NCBI GenBank assembly: GCA_046329535.1
Contig: JAXLUN010000010.1
Coordinates: forward strand, 47,159 to 111,158
DNA: 64,000 bases
From: Bog-950 sp046329535
GTDB lineage: Bacteria; Bacteroidota; Bacteroidia; Chitinophagales; LD1
Direction: 5' to 3'
A program made the position numbers and the translations under genes. Under the pieces are notes generated by a model. The model was not told where the DNA came from. It did no database searches and saw nothing but the letters and a program-made list of their open reading frames with translations. Numbering within the stretch: the first letter of the stretch is position 1; every line of letters starts with the position of its first letter. Of this stretch, positions 51,599 to 59,928 are shown in pieces.

Positions 51599-51880
51599 AT
51601 GCTGCATCCAAGTCAACATGAACCCAACGACCCTGATAAGAAAGAGAAGGAATCGGAAGAGGCTTCCTTTATGCGAATGTTCGGCAACCTGTTGGAATAT
51701 GGCATCGGTCTGTTCGAACCTGACGGCACTGTGAACGGTATCGGCCTTGAGTTGTTGGAGTTGCTACTCGAACACTTCGAGCAGCGGGAATCATACGGTC
51801 GGTGCGCTTATATCAAAAGAGTAATGGACGAATACAAAAAACGCTGGCCATACCGGCAAGCGAATTATTGTCTTAACTAA
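51599..51880 (+). CDS. Small helical protein, member of a three-copy family in this region
   Basis: The 93-residue product from the ATG at 51599 contains NLLEYGIGLFEPDGTVNGIG then LELLLEHFEQRESYGRCAYIK and DEYKKRWP. It aligns with the products at 56748-57035 (LLQFGLSLFEPEG...EKESYLRAGK...EYLERWP) and, more weakly, at 56459-56722. The start is chosen to match the length of the 56748 paralogue; an ATG at 51509 would add 30 residues. The function is unknown and the family name is not known to me. Confidence 0.65.
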   Translation: MLHPSQHEPNDPDKKEKESEEASFMRMFGNLLEYGIGLFEPDGTVNGIGLELLELLLEHFEQRESYGRCAYIKRVMDEYKKRWPYRQANYCLN

Positions 51881-51884
51881 ATAT

Positions 51885-52262
51885 TTAAATTCCATTTATT
51901 AGCAGTATATCCATTTCTTGTTTAAGAGCTTCTAATTGCTCAAGCGTAGCAGGTTTGTCCTCTAAGTTTTCATCAGCACATCCGATGGGAAGCGTTACCT
52001 CATCTGTGACAAGGTAAACATAGGATTCATAAAATTCTACCTCATTGAAATCTAAAAACCAATTCCAAGGATAAGATTCTTCTTCGTTTCCCTCAGAAGT
52101 TTTAAATTTCTTTAATTGGGAAATAGCATAGTCCAATGCTTCCTGTCTGCTGACAAGAAGATTATCATTCTTAAACACTTCCTCATTGTAATGTCTTCCG
52201 AAATCACCTTCGAAAGTTTCCTCTACCAAATAGTAGGGCGTAGTAACTTCATTGTCTTCCAT
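51885..52262 (-). CDS. Hypothetical acidic protein
   Basis: The 125-residue product has a YYLVEETFEGDFGRHYNEEV start, a VSRQEALDYAISQLKKF helix and a long acidic tail (ADENLEDKPATLEQLEALKQ). It resembles the product at 50617-51039 in its first half. Convergent with the 51599 gene, its stop lies four bases away. No named family was recognised. Confidence 0.65.
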   Translation of the reverse strand: MEDNEVTTPYYLVEETFEGDFGRHYNEEVFKNDNLLVSRQEALDYAISQLKKFKTSEGNEEESYPWNWFLDFNEVEFYESYVYLVTDEVTLPIGCADENLEDKPATLEQLEALKQEMDILLINGI

Positions 52263-52743
52263 AATTTGTTTTTTTAATCCGCTACCTGCGGACTGACAAG
52301 GGTTAGAATAGCAGAAAGGCGTGACAGGGCATATCGTTTACAGGAAAAATAAATTGTCCCATGCGAATAATTTCCATGAAGCTAATTAGTTATCTCCTTC
52401 CCCTGACCTCGGTTAATCCTGTGAAAAGTCTCCGCCTTCATCTCTACTCTATCCAGTTCTCTTATTCCTTCCTTTTGGGTGGGTTGGACGCTTGGAGTGC
52501 GCAGAAGTGCTGTAAAGTCGTGCTATAGGTGTTTGAAGTGTCCTTACCCTCTATACTCTTTAATGGGTTCAACCCCGGCAGTTTCGGATAAATTTTATAT
52601 GCCCGGCAAATCGAATTGTTTCACGACCAGAGAAAAATTTTCTTGCGGACGGCTAAGACCTTTGTCTTTAGAGACGAAAGTCACCCCCGGGACGCATTAG
52701 GTCAATATGGTCAACCGCTGTGCAACGAGTCAAGACAACTACT
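52263..52743. other. Gene-free stretch with one palindrome
   Basis: This stretch of about 480 bases between two minus-strand genes has no convincing gene. A 73-residue frame (52479-52700) is rejected because of its codon make-up and its overlap with the palindrome at 52657-52681. The region may hold the promoter of the 51885-52262 gene, but no clear -7 box was seen. Confidence 0.5.
52657..52681. repeat. Imperfect palindrome, copy 2 (matches 32704-32728)
   Basis: The 25-base element repeats that at 32704-32728 in the same orientation with three differences, and folds as a stem-loop with a 4-base loop. It lies in an otherwise gene-free stretch. The two copies bracket about 20 kb containing the recombinase, methylase and restriction/TIR genes. 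Confidence 0.7.
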
Positions 52744-52751
52744 ATAAACGA

Positions 52752-52778
52752 AAACGGACGCCTATGGAGCGTCCGTTT
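52752..52778 (-). terminator. Terminator of the 52810 gene
   Basis: AAACGGACGC (52752-52761) and GCGTCCGTTT (52769-52778) form a perfect 10-bp stem with a 7-base loop. Read on the minus strand it is followed by TCGTTTATAG and lies just past the stop of the 52810-53418 gene. Confidence 0.75.
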
Positions 52779-52809
52779 CACTTATGGAGAATGGCTACAA
52801 AAAACTATG

Positions 52810-53418
52810 CTACTTGATTTTGAACCCGAGCGATTTAGCCGTTTTTAGAAATGGCTGAATATTCTCCGATGTAAACTGGTTGCAGCAAACCACAATTTTG
52901 TCTTTCAGTTTAATCTGATGTTCTTCTTTAAAGAAGTAACGGTCGCGTGCACCGGAAAGTGAACGTGCTGTATCTTCATCCTGAAGTATTCCAAAACGTT
53001 TAAGCAGGTCATCAGGAAAAGCTTCTTTAAGTTGCTTGTAAGTGGTCTTCGCATGACCACCTCGACCGGCTACAAATTGGCGAACCACTTCACGGACAAG
53101 CGGGCCTTTTCCGTAAGCGTTTCCGTTGAACTGATACTTGTCGTTGTTACGGCCTTTCGACTTAACGACCGGTTCGATTTCTTCATCTGTTGCTCCTGCC
53201 ACCGGTTCCGGCTCTGCTGGTACTTCGGCATTCAGTGAAAACTTTACATCCTTACCCTCGCCCTCTTCAATCAACAACTCTTTTTTCCTAAGAGCTTTGA
53301 TTACGTTCGTGAGTTCAATGCCCTTCACTTTAGTAGATGTTCCAATTGCTTCTTTTGTAGAAGCCGGACTGTTTTGCAGGAACTCAGTCACCTTTTTGAT
53401 TGCTGTTTCAATTTTCAT
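52810..53418 (-). CDS. Winged-helix-like protein with an uncharacterised C-terminal domain
   Basis: The ATG at 53418 (MKIETAIKKVTEFLQNSPAS) gives 202 residues. The N-terminal half reads like a winged helix (TKEAIGTSTKVKGIELTNVI, ALRKKELLIEEGEGKD). A Pro/Glu-rich linker leads to a C-terminal domain with YGKGPLVREVVRQFVAG, TTYKQLKEAFPDDLLKRFG and IKLKDKIVVCCNQ, a pattern I know from uncharacterised Bacteroidetes proteins without a firm function. It is flanked by two strong minus-strand terminators. Confidence 0.72.
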   Translation of the reverse strand: MKIETAIKKVTEFLQNSPASTKEAIGTSTKVKGIELTNVIKALRKKELLIEEGEGKDVKFSLNAEVPAEPEPVAGATDEEIEPVVKSKGRNNDKYQFNGNAYGKGPLVREVVRQFVAGRGGHAKTTYKQLKEAFPDDLLKRFGILQDEDTARSLSGARDRYFFKEEHQIKLKDKIVVCCNQFTSENIQPFLKTAKSLGFKIK

Positions 53419-53546
53419 TTTGTATTGTTTTAATGAATGAATAATTACTACACGAGTGTAGCAGCAACCAATGGAAACGGGAAGTTTACGGGATGGAAAA
53501 CAGGAGACGTTTGCGTTTATTAGCGTAGCTGCAAATGGAATCAACG

Positions 53547-53581
53547 CAAAATAAAAGCGCGGATAAATTTTATCCGCGCTT
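53547..53581 (-). terminator. Terminator of the 53616 lipoprotein gene
   Basis: AAGCGCGGATA (53555-53565) pairs with TATCCGCGCTT (53571-53581) as an 11-bp perfect stem with a 5-base loop. On the minus strand it is followed by TTATTTTGC. Confidence 0.82.
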
Positions 53582-53615
53582 CCAGTCAATTAGTAACCAA
53601 TATTGATTCCGACAA

Positions 53616-54410
53616 CTACTTCGTCATTTCCATTGCAGCACTTGCAAGCTTAGTTTGAATCTTCAACATCTTGCTCATTTGCTCAGAAGACAACTTACTC
53701 TCTCCCTTTTTCAAATCATCTTCTAACTCACCGGCCTTCTCAAGAATTCCAGGGTATTCACTTATCGCGGAAGCATCGTTCTTTTTAACCTTCTTCATTA
53801 GTGCAATGTATTGGTCGGTATACTCTTCATAGTCCTTAAGAAGTTTATCCCAATCCTGACTGCCCGAACTTGCAGAAGATTCATCTGAACTTCCCGACTC
53901 CGATGAAGTGCTCGAATATTCTGTGGCGTTGGTGTTCATATAGAATTTCGCAACGCTGAGGTCTTTTAATTTTGCTTCTGTAAAGCAGAAGTCAAATTCA
54001 AAGAAGTTTTCTTCACCATCCTTCAACAACTTCTTTAACCCGTCCATGCTTCCATTATATGAAGCGGTAACAACAGGTGCCCCGCTGTTATCTAATAGTT
54101 GAATGCTCAGTGGGTTCATCATCGAGTTGGATACCTCCTGAAAATCTTTGTCGGTCTTTTGTTTGCTGCGAAGTTTTACGGTCAACTTATACTTGTCGCA
54201 CTTGTTGCCGTCCGAATATCCTTTGTCTCCCTCCTGTAAAGTGAGTTTGTAAGAACCGGGTGTTACCTCGATTAAATCTTTCATTCCTCCTTTAACGCTG
54301 GGGTTATCCGCAGTCAATTCAAATTCTTTTTTGGGACTATTGCATGAAGTTAAGAATAAGGTAACTACTGCAACGATTAACATTGAAAATGCTGTTGTTT
54401 TTTTGTTCAT
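53616..54410 (-). CDS. Predicted lipoprotein, unknown function
   Basis: The 264-residue product has a lipoprotein signal (hydrophobic MLIVAVVTLFLTSC) with the lipobox LTSC at about 20-23. A beta-rich region of about 130 residues follows (GSYKLTLQEGDKG, DKYKLTVKLRSKQ). A Ser-rich linker (about 170-187) leads to a helical C-terminus (DWDKLLKDYEEYTDQYIALM, KMLKIQTKLASAAMEMTK). It is exported to the outer surface or the periplasm. No named domain is certain. It is divergent from the HTH-like gene at 54568. Confidence 0.78.
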   Translation of the reverse strand: MNKKTTAFSMLIVAVVTLFLTSCNSPKKEFELTADNPSVKGGMKDLIEVTPGSYKLTLQEGDKGYSDGNKCDKYKLTVKLRSKQKTDKDFQEVSNSMMNPLSIQLLDNSGAPVVTASYNGSMDGLKKLLKDGEENFFEFDFCFTEAKLKDLSVAKFYMNTNATEYSSTSSESGSSDESSASSGSQDWDKLLKDYEEYTDQYIALMKKVKKNDASAISEYPGILEKAGELEDDLKKGESKLSSEQMSKMLKIQTKLASAAMEMTK

Positions 54411-54567
54411 GGCTTTTTTGTTTTAGTGCGTAAGTGTATAAGATATTTTCACGGGGGAAACATATTCGCTTTTCCGAATTGCACTTCGTTCTTTTCTTTC
54501 ATTCATTTCACTTAGTTCATTTAATTCATAAGCGGTTTTGATTCGTTCCTGACGATACATTCGTTCG

Positions 54568-55113
54568 GTGCTTAGCAAAATCATCAAAGAAAAAATTCAT
54601 CACCGGTTCGGCAACGAAGTCCGTTATCCAAAGGACTGCGAATCGCTTGCACAACACATTTCACATCACTGTAAAACACCGATAAGCGGTAGCACACTTA
54701 GAAGATTGTATGGTTTCGTGAAAGGCATCCAGGAGCCAAGACAATATACATTGGACATCATTGCTCAGTATCTCGGCCACAAGGGATGGCCGCAACTGCT
54801 TGCTTCGCTTGAAGGAACAGAGCAGGAAACCGAAAAATTATTGGAAAAGCTCAAACCGGAGCAGATAAGGAAAGGTCAGTCGGTTGTCCTGACCTATGAG
54901 CCAGCTAAAAAAATTGAGTTAAGGAAAAGCGGAACTACTTTCCTTGTTGTTTCCTCCAACGAGAAAAAACTCCATTTGAACGATGAGGTGAGGTTCCGAG
55001 TGCTGGAACTGCACTACCCGCTCACCTTCACCTACCTTCTTCGCAACGGGGAAAGTATCGGGAGAGTCCAACTGGCTATCGTCAGCGGAATTATCTCCAT
55101 CCAGAAACTGTAA
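54568..55113 (+). CDS. Putative DNA-binding protein with a helix-turn-helix-like N-terminus
   Basis: The product has 181 residues and begins at GTG (54568). The N-terminal 85 residues read like an XRE-like helix-turn-helix seen in Bacteroidetes (KDCESLAQHISHHCKTPISG then STLRRLYGFVKG and YTLDIIAQYLGHKGW). The C-terminal part is beta-rich (SVVLTYEPAKKIELRK, VRFRVLELHYPLTFTYLLRN). Its divergent arrangement with the lipoprotein gene across 157 bases suggests it could regulate that gene. Confidence 0.65.
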   Translation: MLSKIIKEKIHHRFGNEVRYPKDCESLAQHISHHCKTPISGSTLRRLYGFVKGIQEPRQYTLDIIAQYLGHKGWPQLLASLEGTEQETEKLLEKLKPEQIRKGQSVVLTYEPAKKIELRKSGTTFLVVSSNEKKLHLNDEVRFRVLELHYPLTFTYLLRNGESIGRVQLAIVSGIISIQKL

Positions 55114-55266
55114 AATTCAAGCTGTCGCTAAAAAACGCTAAGGACGCGGACGTATTACGCGACTCCTGGAACACATGTTTAGCATAGCAAGCTATTTCAT
55201 CTCTTCGAACAAATCGTGAGACCAGGAAGACTCCTAAACACAAAAGGAAGCGAATAAACTCACTGG

Positions 55267-55842
55267 CTACACCTTCAAACCGCAATGAGGGCATGGAATC
55301 TCGCCTTTTTTGACTCCCTCTTCGAATTCCTTCACAACAATTTTGTGCCAGCGGTTATATCGTTTGTCGAGGAACCGGTCAAAGTTTGGCGACTGGACTA
55401 AATCCTCAGTCAGCCCGATGGTGGAATACGACCTTACTTCTTTCAGGGAGTTCTTGACCTCGGCCAAATAGAGCTCCGAAATGCCCGTTACGAACTTTTC
55501 CGCCTCTTCCTTTTCCCAAAAGGTGAGCGTGTAGGCCTCGGGGAATAGCTGATTAACGAAGAATTTCTTGTTCCCTAAGCGTGCATCATTCGGCTGGTCG
55601 AGTTCCATTTCAGACAACCGGTGCACTAATTCTTCCACCCGAAGGTTCTCCTTGCAGAAACTGAGTTTATTATCCTCTTGTTTTACACGTGCATCGTAGC
55701 TCGTAAACCGTCCATCGGTGATAAAAACCAGCAAGTAAATATTTACGAACTCTTCAAAGAAGTTAGTGGTAATTGCTTTCCACGATACCCCTTCAACATA
55801 ACCCGTCCAACCGGTATCCGTTTTCTGTGATAATGTTTCCAT
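55267..55842 (-). CDS. Hypothetical protein with C-terminal CxxC
   Basis: The 191-residue product starts METLSQKTDTGWTGYVEGVS and ends GEIPCPHCGLKV, with a single CxxC pair that could bind zinc with a partner. No transmembrane segments or known domain are recognised. Its start context, TTCCATGTGCTGTT on the plus strand, is identical over 14 bases to that of the tiny gene at 57130-57261, which supports both starts. Confidence 0.65.
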   Translation of the reverse strand: METLSQKTDTGWTGYVEGVSWKAITTNFFEEFVNIYLLVFITDGRFTSYDARVKQEDNKLSFCKENLRVEELVHRLSEMELDQPNDARLGNKKFFVNQLFPEAYTLTFWEKEEAEKFVTGISELYLAEVKNSLKEVRSYSTIGLTEDLVQSPNFDRFLDKRYNRWHKIVVKEFEEGVKKGEIPCPHCGLKV

Positions 55843-55992
55843 GTGCTGTTGTTTTATTCATTTATCTCGCTTAAAATAGTTCCACCCAATTCGCAGAAGC
55901 AATTTCTTGTTTCCTTTTAGCCGAGCAATGATTCCGCGCGTGTAGGAACATGAAGTTTTGAAAGTGCCACATATAATATGCTCGTGACTTGG

Positions 55993-56401
55993 TTATTCTT
56001 GCTTTAAAGTAGTCGCTGTAAGCCCCTTTAAATTCTCTCTATATGGTGGTCTACGCGAAAAGAATGATGATAACACCCGTCTCATTATCGTATCGAGCAC
56101 ATTCAGGCTTGCTCGCTTCTTATAGATTACTGCCGGTTGATTATACTTCGTTCCGAGAAGCATAAGTTCATAAAGATTGACCTTCGGCACGAAACAACTT
56201 TTCTTCATACACCTGTTCTTTATCTGCATTTACATATCGAATGCAAGCCTTGAGTTTGATTATCCCGAAGCCGAGGTTTTTTAGATTGCCTTTAAGTTGC
56301 TCGTGGTTGAGGCGGTTAATATCGTCTGTCTTCTCTTGATGCCAGGACGACACCAAGCCGAAATTATCCGATAGTGATAGCTGTTTAGTATTAGTTTTCA
56401 T
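55993..56401 (-). pseudogene. Frameshifted small element protein
   Basis: Two adjacent minus-strand frames join into one product if a single base is removed. The first part (MKTNTKQLSLSDNFGLVSSW) runs to VYEE. Removing one A from the AAAA run at 56199-56202 (plus-strand TTTT) then continues as SCFVPKVNLYELMLLGTKYN, then QPAVIYKKRASLNVLDT. The total, 409 bases, is 3n+1, as one extra base predicts, giving a restored product of about 135 residues. It could be a decayed gene, a programmed shift or a sequencing indel. Confidence 0.65.
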
Positions 56402-56458
56402 TCTACTTATGATTTATCTTGCTGAGCGCAAAATAGAATCTGGAACGAAAGTGGAATT

Positions 56459-56722
56459 TCAACAGCCAGCTATAGGCTCCGGTGCGGAATGAAATTTGTC
56501 TTTGTATTTTATGAGCAGGTCACGAAGGAATGCGCACTCCTCATACAACTCTACTTGCTGAAAAACAATAAGCGTCTTAGTGATAATCATTTCACCATTA
56601 CGTTCACCGTAGTTGCCATCTTCATCAAAGCAGTCAAGACCGTGCCGCTCCATGTCAATACATGCACAGCAGTAGGAGTAAAAATTCTTTGGTAGAACTG
56701 TATCATCTATTCGTGTTGCCAT
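56459..56722 (-). CDS. Small helical protein, third member of the local family
   Basis: The 87-residue product has a CIDMERHGLDCFDEDG segment followed by NGEMIITKTLIVFQQVELY and CAFLRDLLIKYKDKF. The spacing and the helix pattern match the products at 51599 and 56748, although identity is low. It lies 25 bases downstream of the 56748 gene on the same strand, so the two form a small operon. The function is unknown. Confidence 0.6.
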   Translation of the reverse strand: MATRIDDTVLPKNFYSYCCACIDMERHGLDCFDEDGNYGERNGEMIITKTLIVFQQVELYEECAFLRDLLIKYKDKFHSAPEPIAGC

Positions 56723-56747
56723 AACAGGTTATTTATCTTTTACCATC

Positions 56748-57035
56748 TTAATCTATGATGTTGCCATTAGGTGCATTAGGCCAGCGCTCAAGATATTCCT
56801 GTATGAATTTGTGAACCTTGCCTGCCCGGAGGTATGACTCCTTTTCTTCAAAATAGTTACGCAATTCCTCCAGCCGTTCTATGCCGATGCTTAGGCCTGA
56901 ATCCGCAGCGACACATAATCCTTCGGGTTCAAACAAAGATAGTCCGAACTGAAGCAGGCTAACCCATAGCTCTATTAAAGGACGCTCATATTCATACTGC
57001 TCATCAAGGTCTTTCTCTTCTTGGCTTTTATACAT
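56748..57035 (-). CDS. Small helical protein, paralogue of 51599-51880
   Basis: The 95-residue product carries WVSLLQFGLSLFEPEGLCVA, then LEELRNYFEEKESYLRAGKV and FIQEYLERWP. It aligns along its length with the 51599 product (GIGLFEPDG, EQRESYGRCAYI, DEYKKRWP). Two copies about 5 kb apart on opposite strands point to duplication inside the element. There is no signal or membrane segment. The function is unknown. Confidence 0.68.
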   Translation of the reverse strand: MYKSQEEKDLDEQYEYERPLIELWVSLLQFGLSLFEPEGLCVAADSGLSIGIERLEELRNYFEEKESYLRAGKVHKFIQEYLERWPNAPNGNIID

Positions 57036-57129
57036 ATCACCGAATTTATGTGAGGTATATCATCTATTGGAAAAGTCATAGTCAAACTATTTATTCCGCA
57101 CCGTCACAACTCCCTTTGCTGATAGCTGT

Positions 57130-57261
57130 TCAGTTTCTTGAGAAATAGTTTGAATATAACTCCCATCGCCTCTGCATCCGAATTAAAATACGTCTGGCTT
57201 CACATTTTTCTAACCGGCTGATGTAATCGGTATACCGGTTGATGAATTCAATTGCTTCCAT
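57130..57261 (-). CDS. Possible 43-residue protein
   Basis: This short frame encodes a 43-residue helical, basic product (starting MEAIEFINRYTDYISRLEKC, ending YFSRN). Its start context is identical over 14 bases (TTCCATGTGCTGTT on the plus strand) to that of the 55267-55842 gene, which argues for real translation. It fills a spacer of 290 bases between two same-strand genes. Confidence 0.4.
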   Translation of the reverse strand: MEAIEFINRYTDYISRLEKCEARRILIRMQRRWELYSNYFSRN

Positions 57262-57328
57262 GTGCTGTTATTTGTGAGCGCAAGTTAGAGTAGGGAATGA
57301 AGAGGAAAATTTGAAGGAAGCGAGTAAA

Positions 57329-57673
57329 TCATTTCGTCAGCCCTTCATAAATTTCGTGCAGATTATGAATGCTTTCTTTAATTCCCTTCTTTAATTTGGC
57401 TCCGAATCTGCGATATTGATATTCGCTGCGCCATTTTTCAATCTCGCTTAATTCAGCTCGCGTAAATTCTTTTTCATAGGCTCTGTATCGAACCTCGCTT
57501 AGGTCTGAAAATTGTGCGTCAAATTGAGCCCATTCTTCTTCAGTAATTGAAGGACGGTTTTTTATTATCAAAATAAATTGCTCGAATTCCTTCATGTAAG
57601 TTTCTTTGCCGCTAAATGAATTGCATCCAAGCATCATTACCGTCAAAGCGAAAATTGTAAATAGTTTTTTCAT
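57329..57673 (-). CDS. Predicted small lipoprotein
   Basis: The ATG at 57673 gives 114 residues with a lipoprotein signal (MKKLFTIFALTVMMLGCNS, lipobox MLGC). The remainder is helical and charged (FEQFILIIKNRPSITEEEWA, RAELSEIEKWRSEYQYRRFG). An upstream in-frame extension is not used because it lacks a signal. It lies 119 bases downstream of the VWA lipoprotein pseudogene on the same strand. Confidence 0.72.
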   Translation of the reverse strand: MKKLFTIFALTVMMLGCNSFSGKETYMKEFEQFILIIKNRPSITEEEWAQFDAQFSDLSEVRYRAYEKEFTRAELSEIEKWRSEYQYRRFGAKLKKGIKESIHNLHEIYEGLTK

Positions 57674-57792
57674 GTTATTCGTTTTTTTAAATTCCGGTGC
57701 CTGATACCAAAAACAAGCACCGGAATAAATTTTGTCAATTTGCCGAAGCCATGTAATCTTTGATTTCCTTATTGCAATCGTAGGCATATCCT

Positions 57793-58582
57793 TTAAGCTC
57801 TCAGTTCGCTTTCGTGAAAGAAGTTTTGCCAAAAGGTTTTGCAGTTTTCAATTTGTTTATTGGCATAAGTTCCAGCTTCAATAGTTGAAGTTGCTCCGTA
57901 AATCAAAATGCTGCATCCTGATAGGTCGGGAATCTTATTCAGTTTGCGTAGTTCTTCCAGTTTAGTGTTAATCTTCTCCTCGTTGTATTTTCCGAATTGG
58001 GTAAAGTCAAAAGTTTTGTCTCTGTTCTCATTTACCATGTCGCTGAAAATAATTATGCAGTTTTCGTATTCAAAATTTTCTTTCCCTTCTGCATTGTTCA
58101 TGATTTCATCTTTGGTGCTTGTGTAGCTTTTCTGATGTGTTATCAATGCTGTTGCTTCATTCAAAGCATTGATGATGTCGTGTAGTTTCCGCAATCTTTG
58201 CGTTCCTCTTTTTGTAAGAAGTGTAGTTCTCAAATCGTCTGAATGAATCAGTCATAAAATCTTTCATTCTTGCTTTGGTAGAATCTGCTGCGTTGTTCAT
58301 GCCGTCTGCTTTGTTTGCAAATTGCATTGAAGCTAAGTCAAGGGTGAAAACCCTTTCTGCTTGTGTCATGCTGCATTCGTCAATGAATTGAATTGTCAGG
58401 CGGTCGTATCTGCCCATGTTTGGCAAAATAGTTTGTTGCATAATGCTGATGTATTTGTTCAGCGTTGTCTCGCTTATCGTTTTAGAATTGTCAATAAGCA
58501 AAATATAGTTGTGCCTCTTGGTAGAAGTGCAACTACTCATAAAGAGCAGTGCACTAAAAATGATGATTAGTTTTTTTCTCAT
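57793..58582 (-). pseudogene. Frameshifted lipoprotein with a VWA-like domain
   Basis: The first part (MRKKLIIIFSALLFMSSC, lipobox MSSC) leads into a VWA-like LLIDNSKTIS strand, a MIDAS-type DxSxS-like site, and reaches SFRRFENYTSYKK. Then the frame breaks near the T5 run at 58209-58213. The alternative frame continues with LRKLHDIINALNEATALITH, then YENCIIIFSDMVNENRD and DLSGCSILIYGATS. The total, 790 bases, is 3n+1, consistent with one extra base. It may be decayed or a sequencing error. The restored product would be about 262 residues. Confidence 0.65.
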
Positions 58583-58601
58583 TGTCGTTTTGGTTTTAAG
58601 A

Positions 58602-59617
58602 TTAGTGATTGAATAGTTCTTTAATCTTTGCATCGTGTCCGTTCTTTTGTGCCGGAGTAATGATAAGGTTAGGTGTCAGGGCTTCTTCCTGAATTGCTTC
58701 CTTCTTGTATCGTGCAATTGCTTCTTTGATAAAGCTCTCTTGTGTGTGTGCATAATGACCGTTAAGGTCTTCCTGTGGTATGCTGTGCTTCCGGTTGTAA
58801 TTCTCCTTATAGGTTTTGAATTCCTGTAAATAAGCCCAAAGTTCTTGGCATCTCTGTTTGAAATGCGTTTCCATTTTTTGAAGGTTGATTGCGATTTTAT
58901 TTTCTTTTGCAGCAATCAGCTTTCTCATTTTTTCAATGCGAAGCGTGTTTTTGTATGGAGCAATGTATCTGCGTTTCTCATAAGAATAATATCCTGCTAT
59001 AATTGGAATAAGCATTCCTGCAATCATCATTGCGGTTGCAATAATTCCTGTGCCTTCTCCGCCTTCAATCTGAATTCCTCGGACTTTGCAGATGTAATAG
59101 ATAAAAGATTCGTAGCCGATTGCCATAATAATAAGTGCAATCAATCTCCCCCAATGTCTCGGCTCTTTGTGTTCTCCCTTGTAAGGTCTTTCGTGAAGAA
59201 GATTGTGAAATAGATTTTCAAATAGTGCAATTGCAATCCATGTAATAAGGATGGCGAAAATTGTTTGTGCCGCAATTGCAAGCCAGCCTTCAAAATTGAA
59301 AAGTGCTTTTGCAGCGAAGAAGTTGAAGAATGCTTCTCCGATAATGCAAATCCAAAGAATAATTCCGTAAGTTTTGATTTTGCCTTTGAGTGCAGCGTAT
59401 TCGTCTGCGTCAATTGTTGGGTGCAAAATGCAAGTGCTAAGTTCGGCAGAGAGTTCTTTATTTTCTCTGTCAGTTGCTTGTTCTGCTTTTTAAGTTTAGC
59501 AGCAAGATTAAGTGTGCTTCGCATCAGCCAATTCATGCATTGGTGTGCAAATCCCCGTATGCCTTCGTGGTTCTTGAACCACTGGCGATACCATGTAATA
59601 AAGAATAGATGCCTCAT
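58602..59617 (-). pseudogene. Frameshifted membrane protein with C-terminal coiled coil
   Basis: One frame gives MRHLFFITWYRQWFKNHEGI then RSTLNLAAKLK. With one base added to the T5 run at 59487-59491, the other frame continues KAEQATDRENKELSAELSTC, ILHPTIDADEYAAL and the membrane-spanning IILWICIIGEAFFNF. The total, 1016 bases, is 3n+2, consistent with one missing base. The rest has several membrane segments (WLAIAAQTIFAILITWIAIA, LIALIIMAIGYESFIYYI) and a C-terminal helical part (KKEAIQEEALTPNLIITPAQ). The restored product is about 338 residues. It lies 20 bases upstream of the VWA gene on the same strand. Confidence 0.65.
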
Positions 59618-59928
59618 GTTGTTTGTTGTTTAAGTGATTAGATTATTATTCTACTTACTGAAACTTTGTCCGGGGTTTTAATGGCTCATGTCCACCCTTA
59701 CAAAGTTTAGAATCACTAAACTCAATTCAACTGTCGGTACCTCAAAGAACGAAACAAAAGTAGTCGGCTGTAAATTATCCCTACTTACTCTGTTGTGTTT
59801 TAATTTTTCAATTTCTGTTTCACAACGCAAACATATTTTGGTTTGCGTTATCCTCAATTATTTCCTTTCTAATTTTTCTTTGTATTGATTTCACGATGCA
59901 AATATCTATCTGCTGAACTTATCCGCAC
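59618..59928. other. AT-rich intergenic stretch
   Basis: About 310 bases separate the membrane-protein gene from the 59929 gene on the same strand. I see only short frames and no strong hairpin or promoter match. It probably contains the leader of the membrane-protein gene. Confidence 0.5.

Noticed and set aside
52479..52700. 73-residue plus-strand frame
   Set aside because: It overlaps the palindrome at 52657, has Cys/Ser-rich composition and no recognisable features.
57793..58233. Separate gene starting at MRTTLLTKRG
   Set aside because: Its sequence continues the VWA-like protein from the other frame, so it is better read as the second half of a frameshifted gene.
58602..59426. Intact gene starting at TTG (59426)
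   Set aside because: The frame is open upstream with coherent sequence as far as the T5 run at 59487, where it joins the start at 59617; an isolated TTG start is less likely.
59688..59888. 66-residue plus-strand frame
   Set aside because: It lies in an AT-rich spacer, has no recognisable features and no supporting start context.
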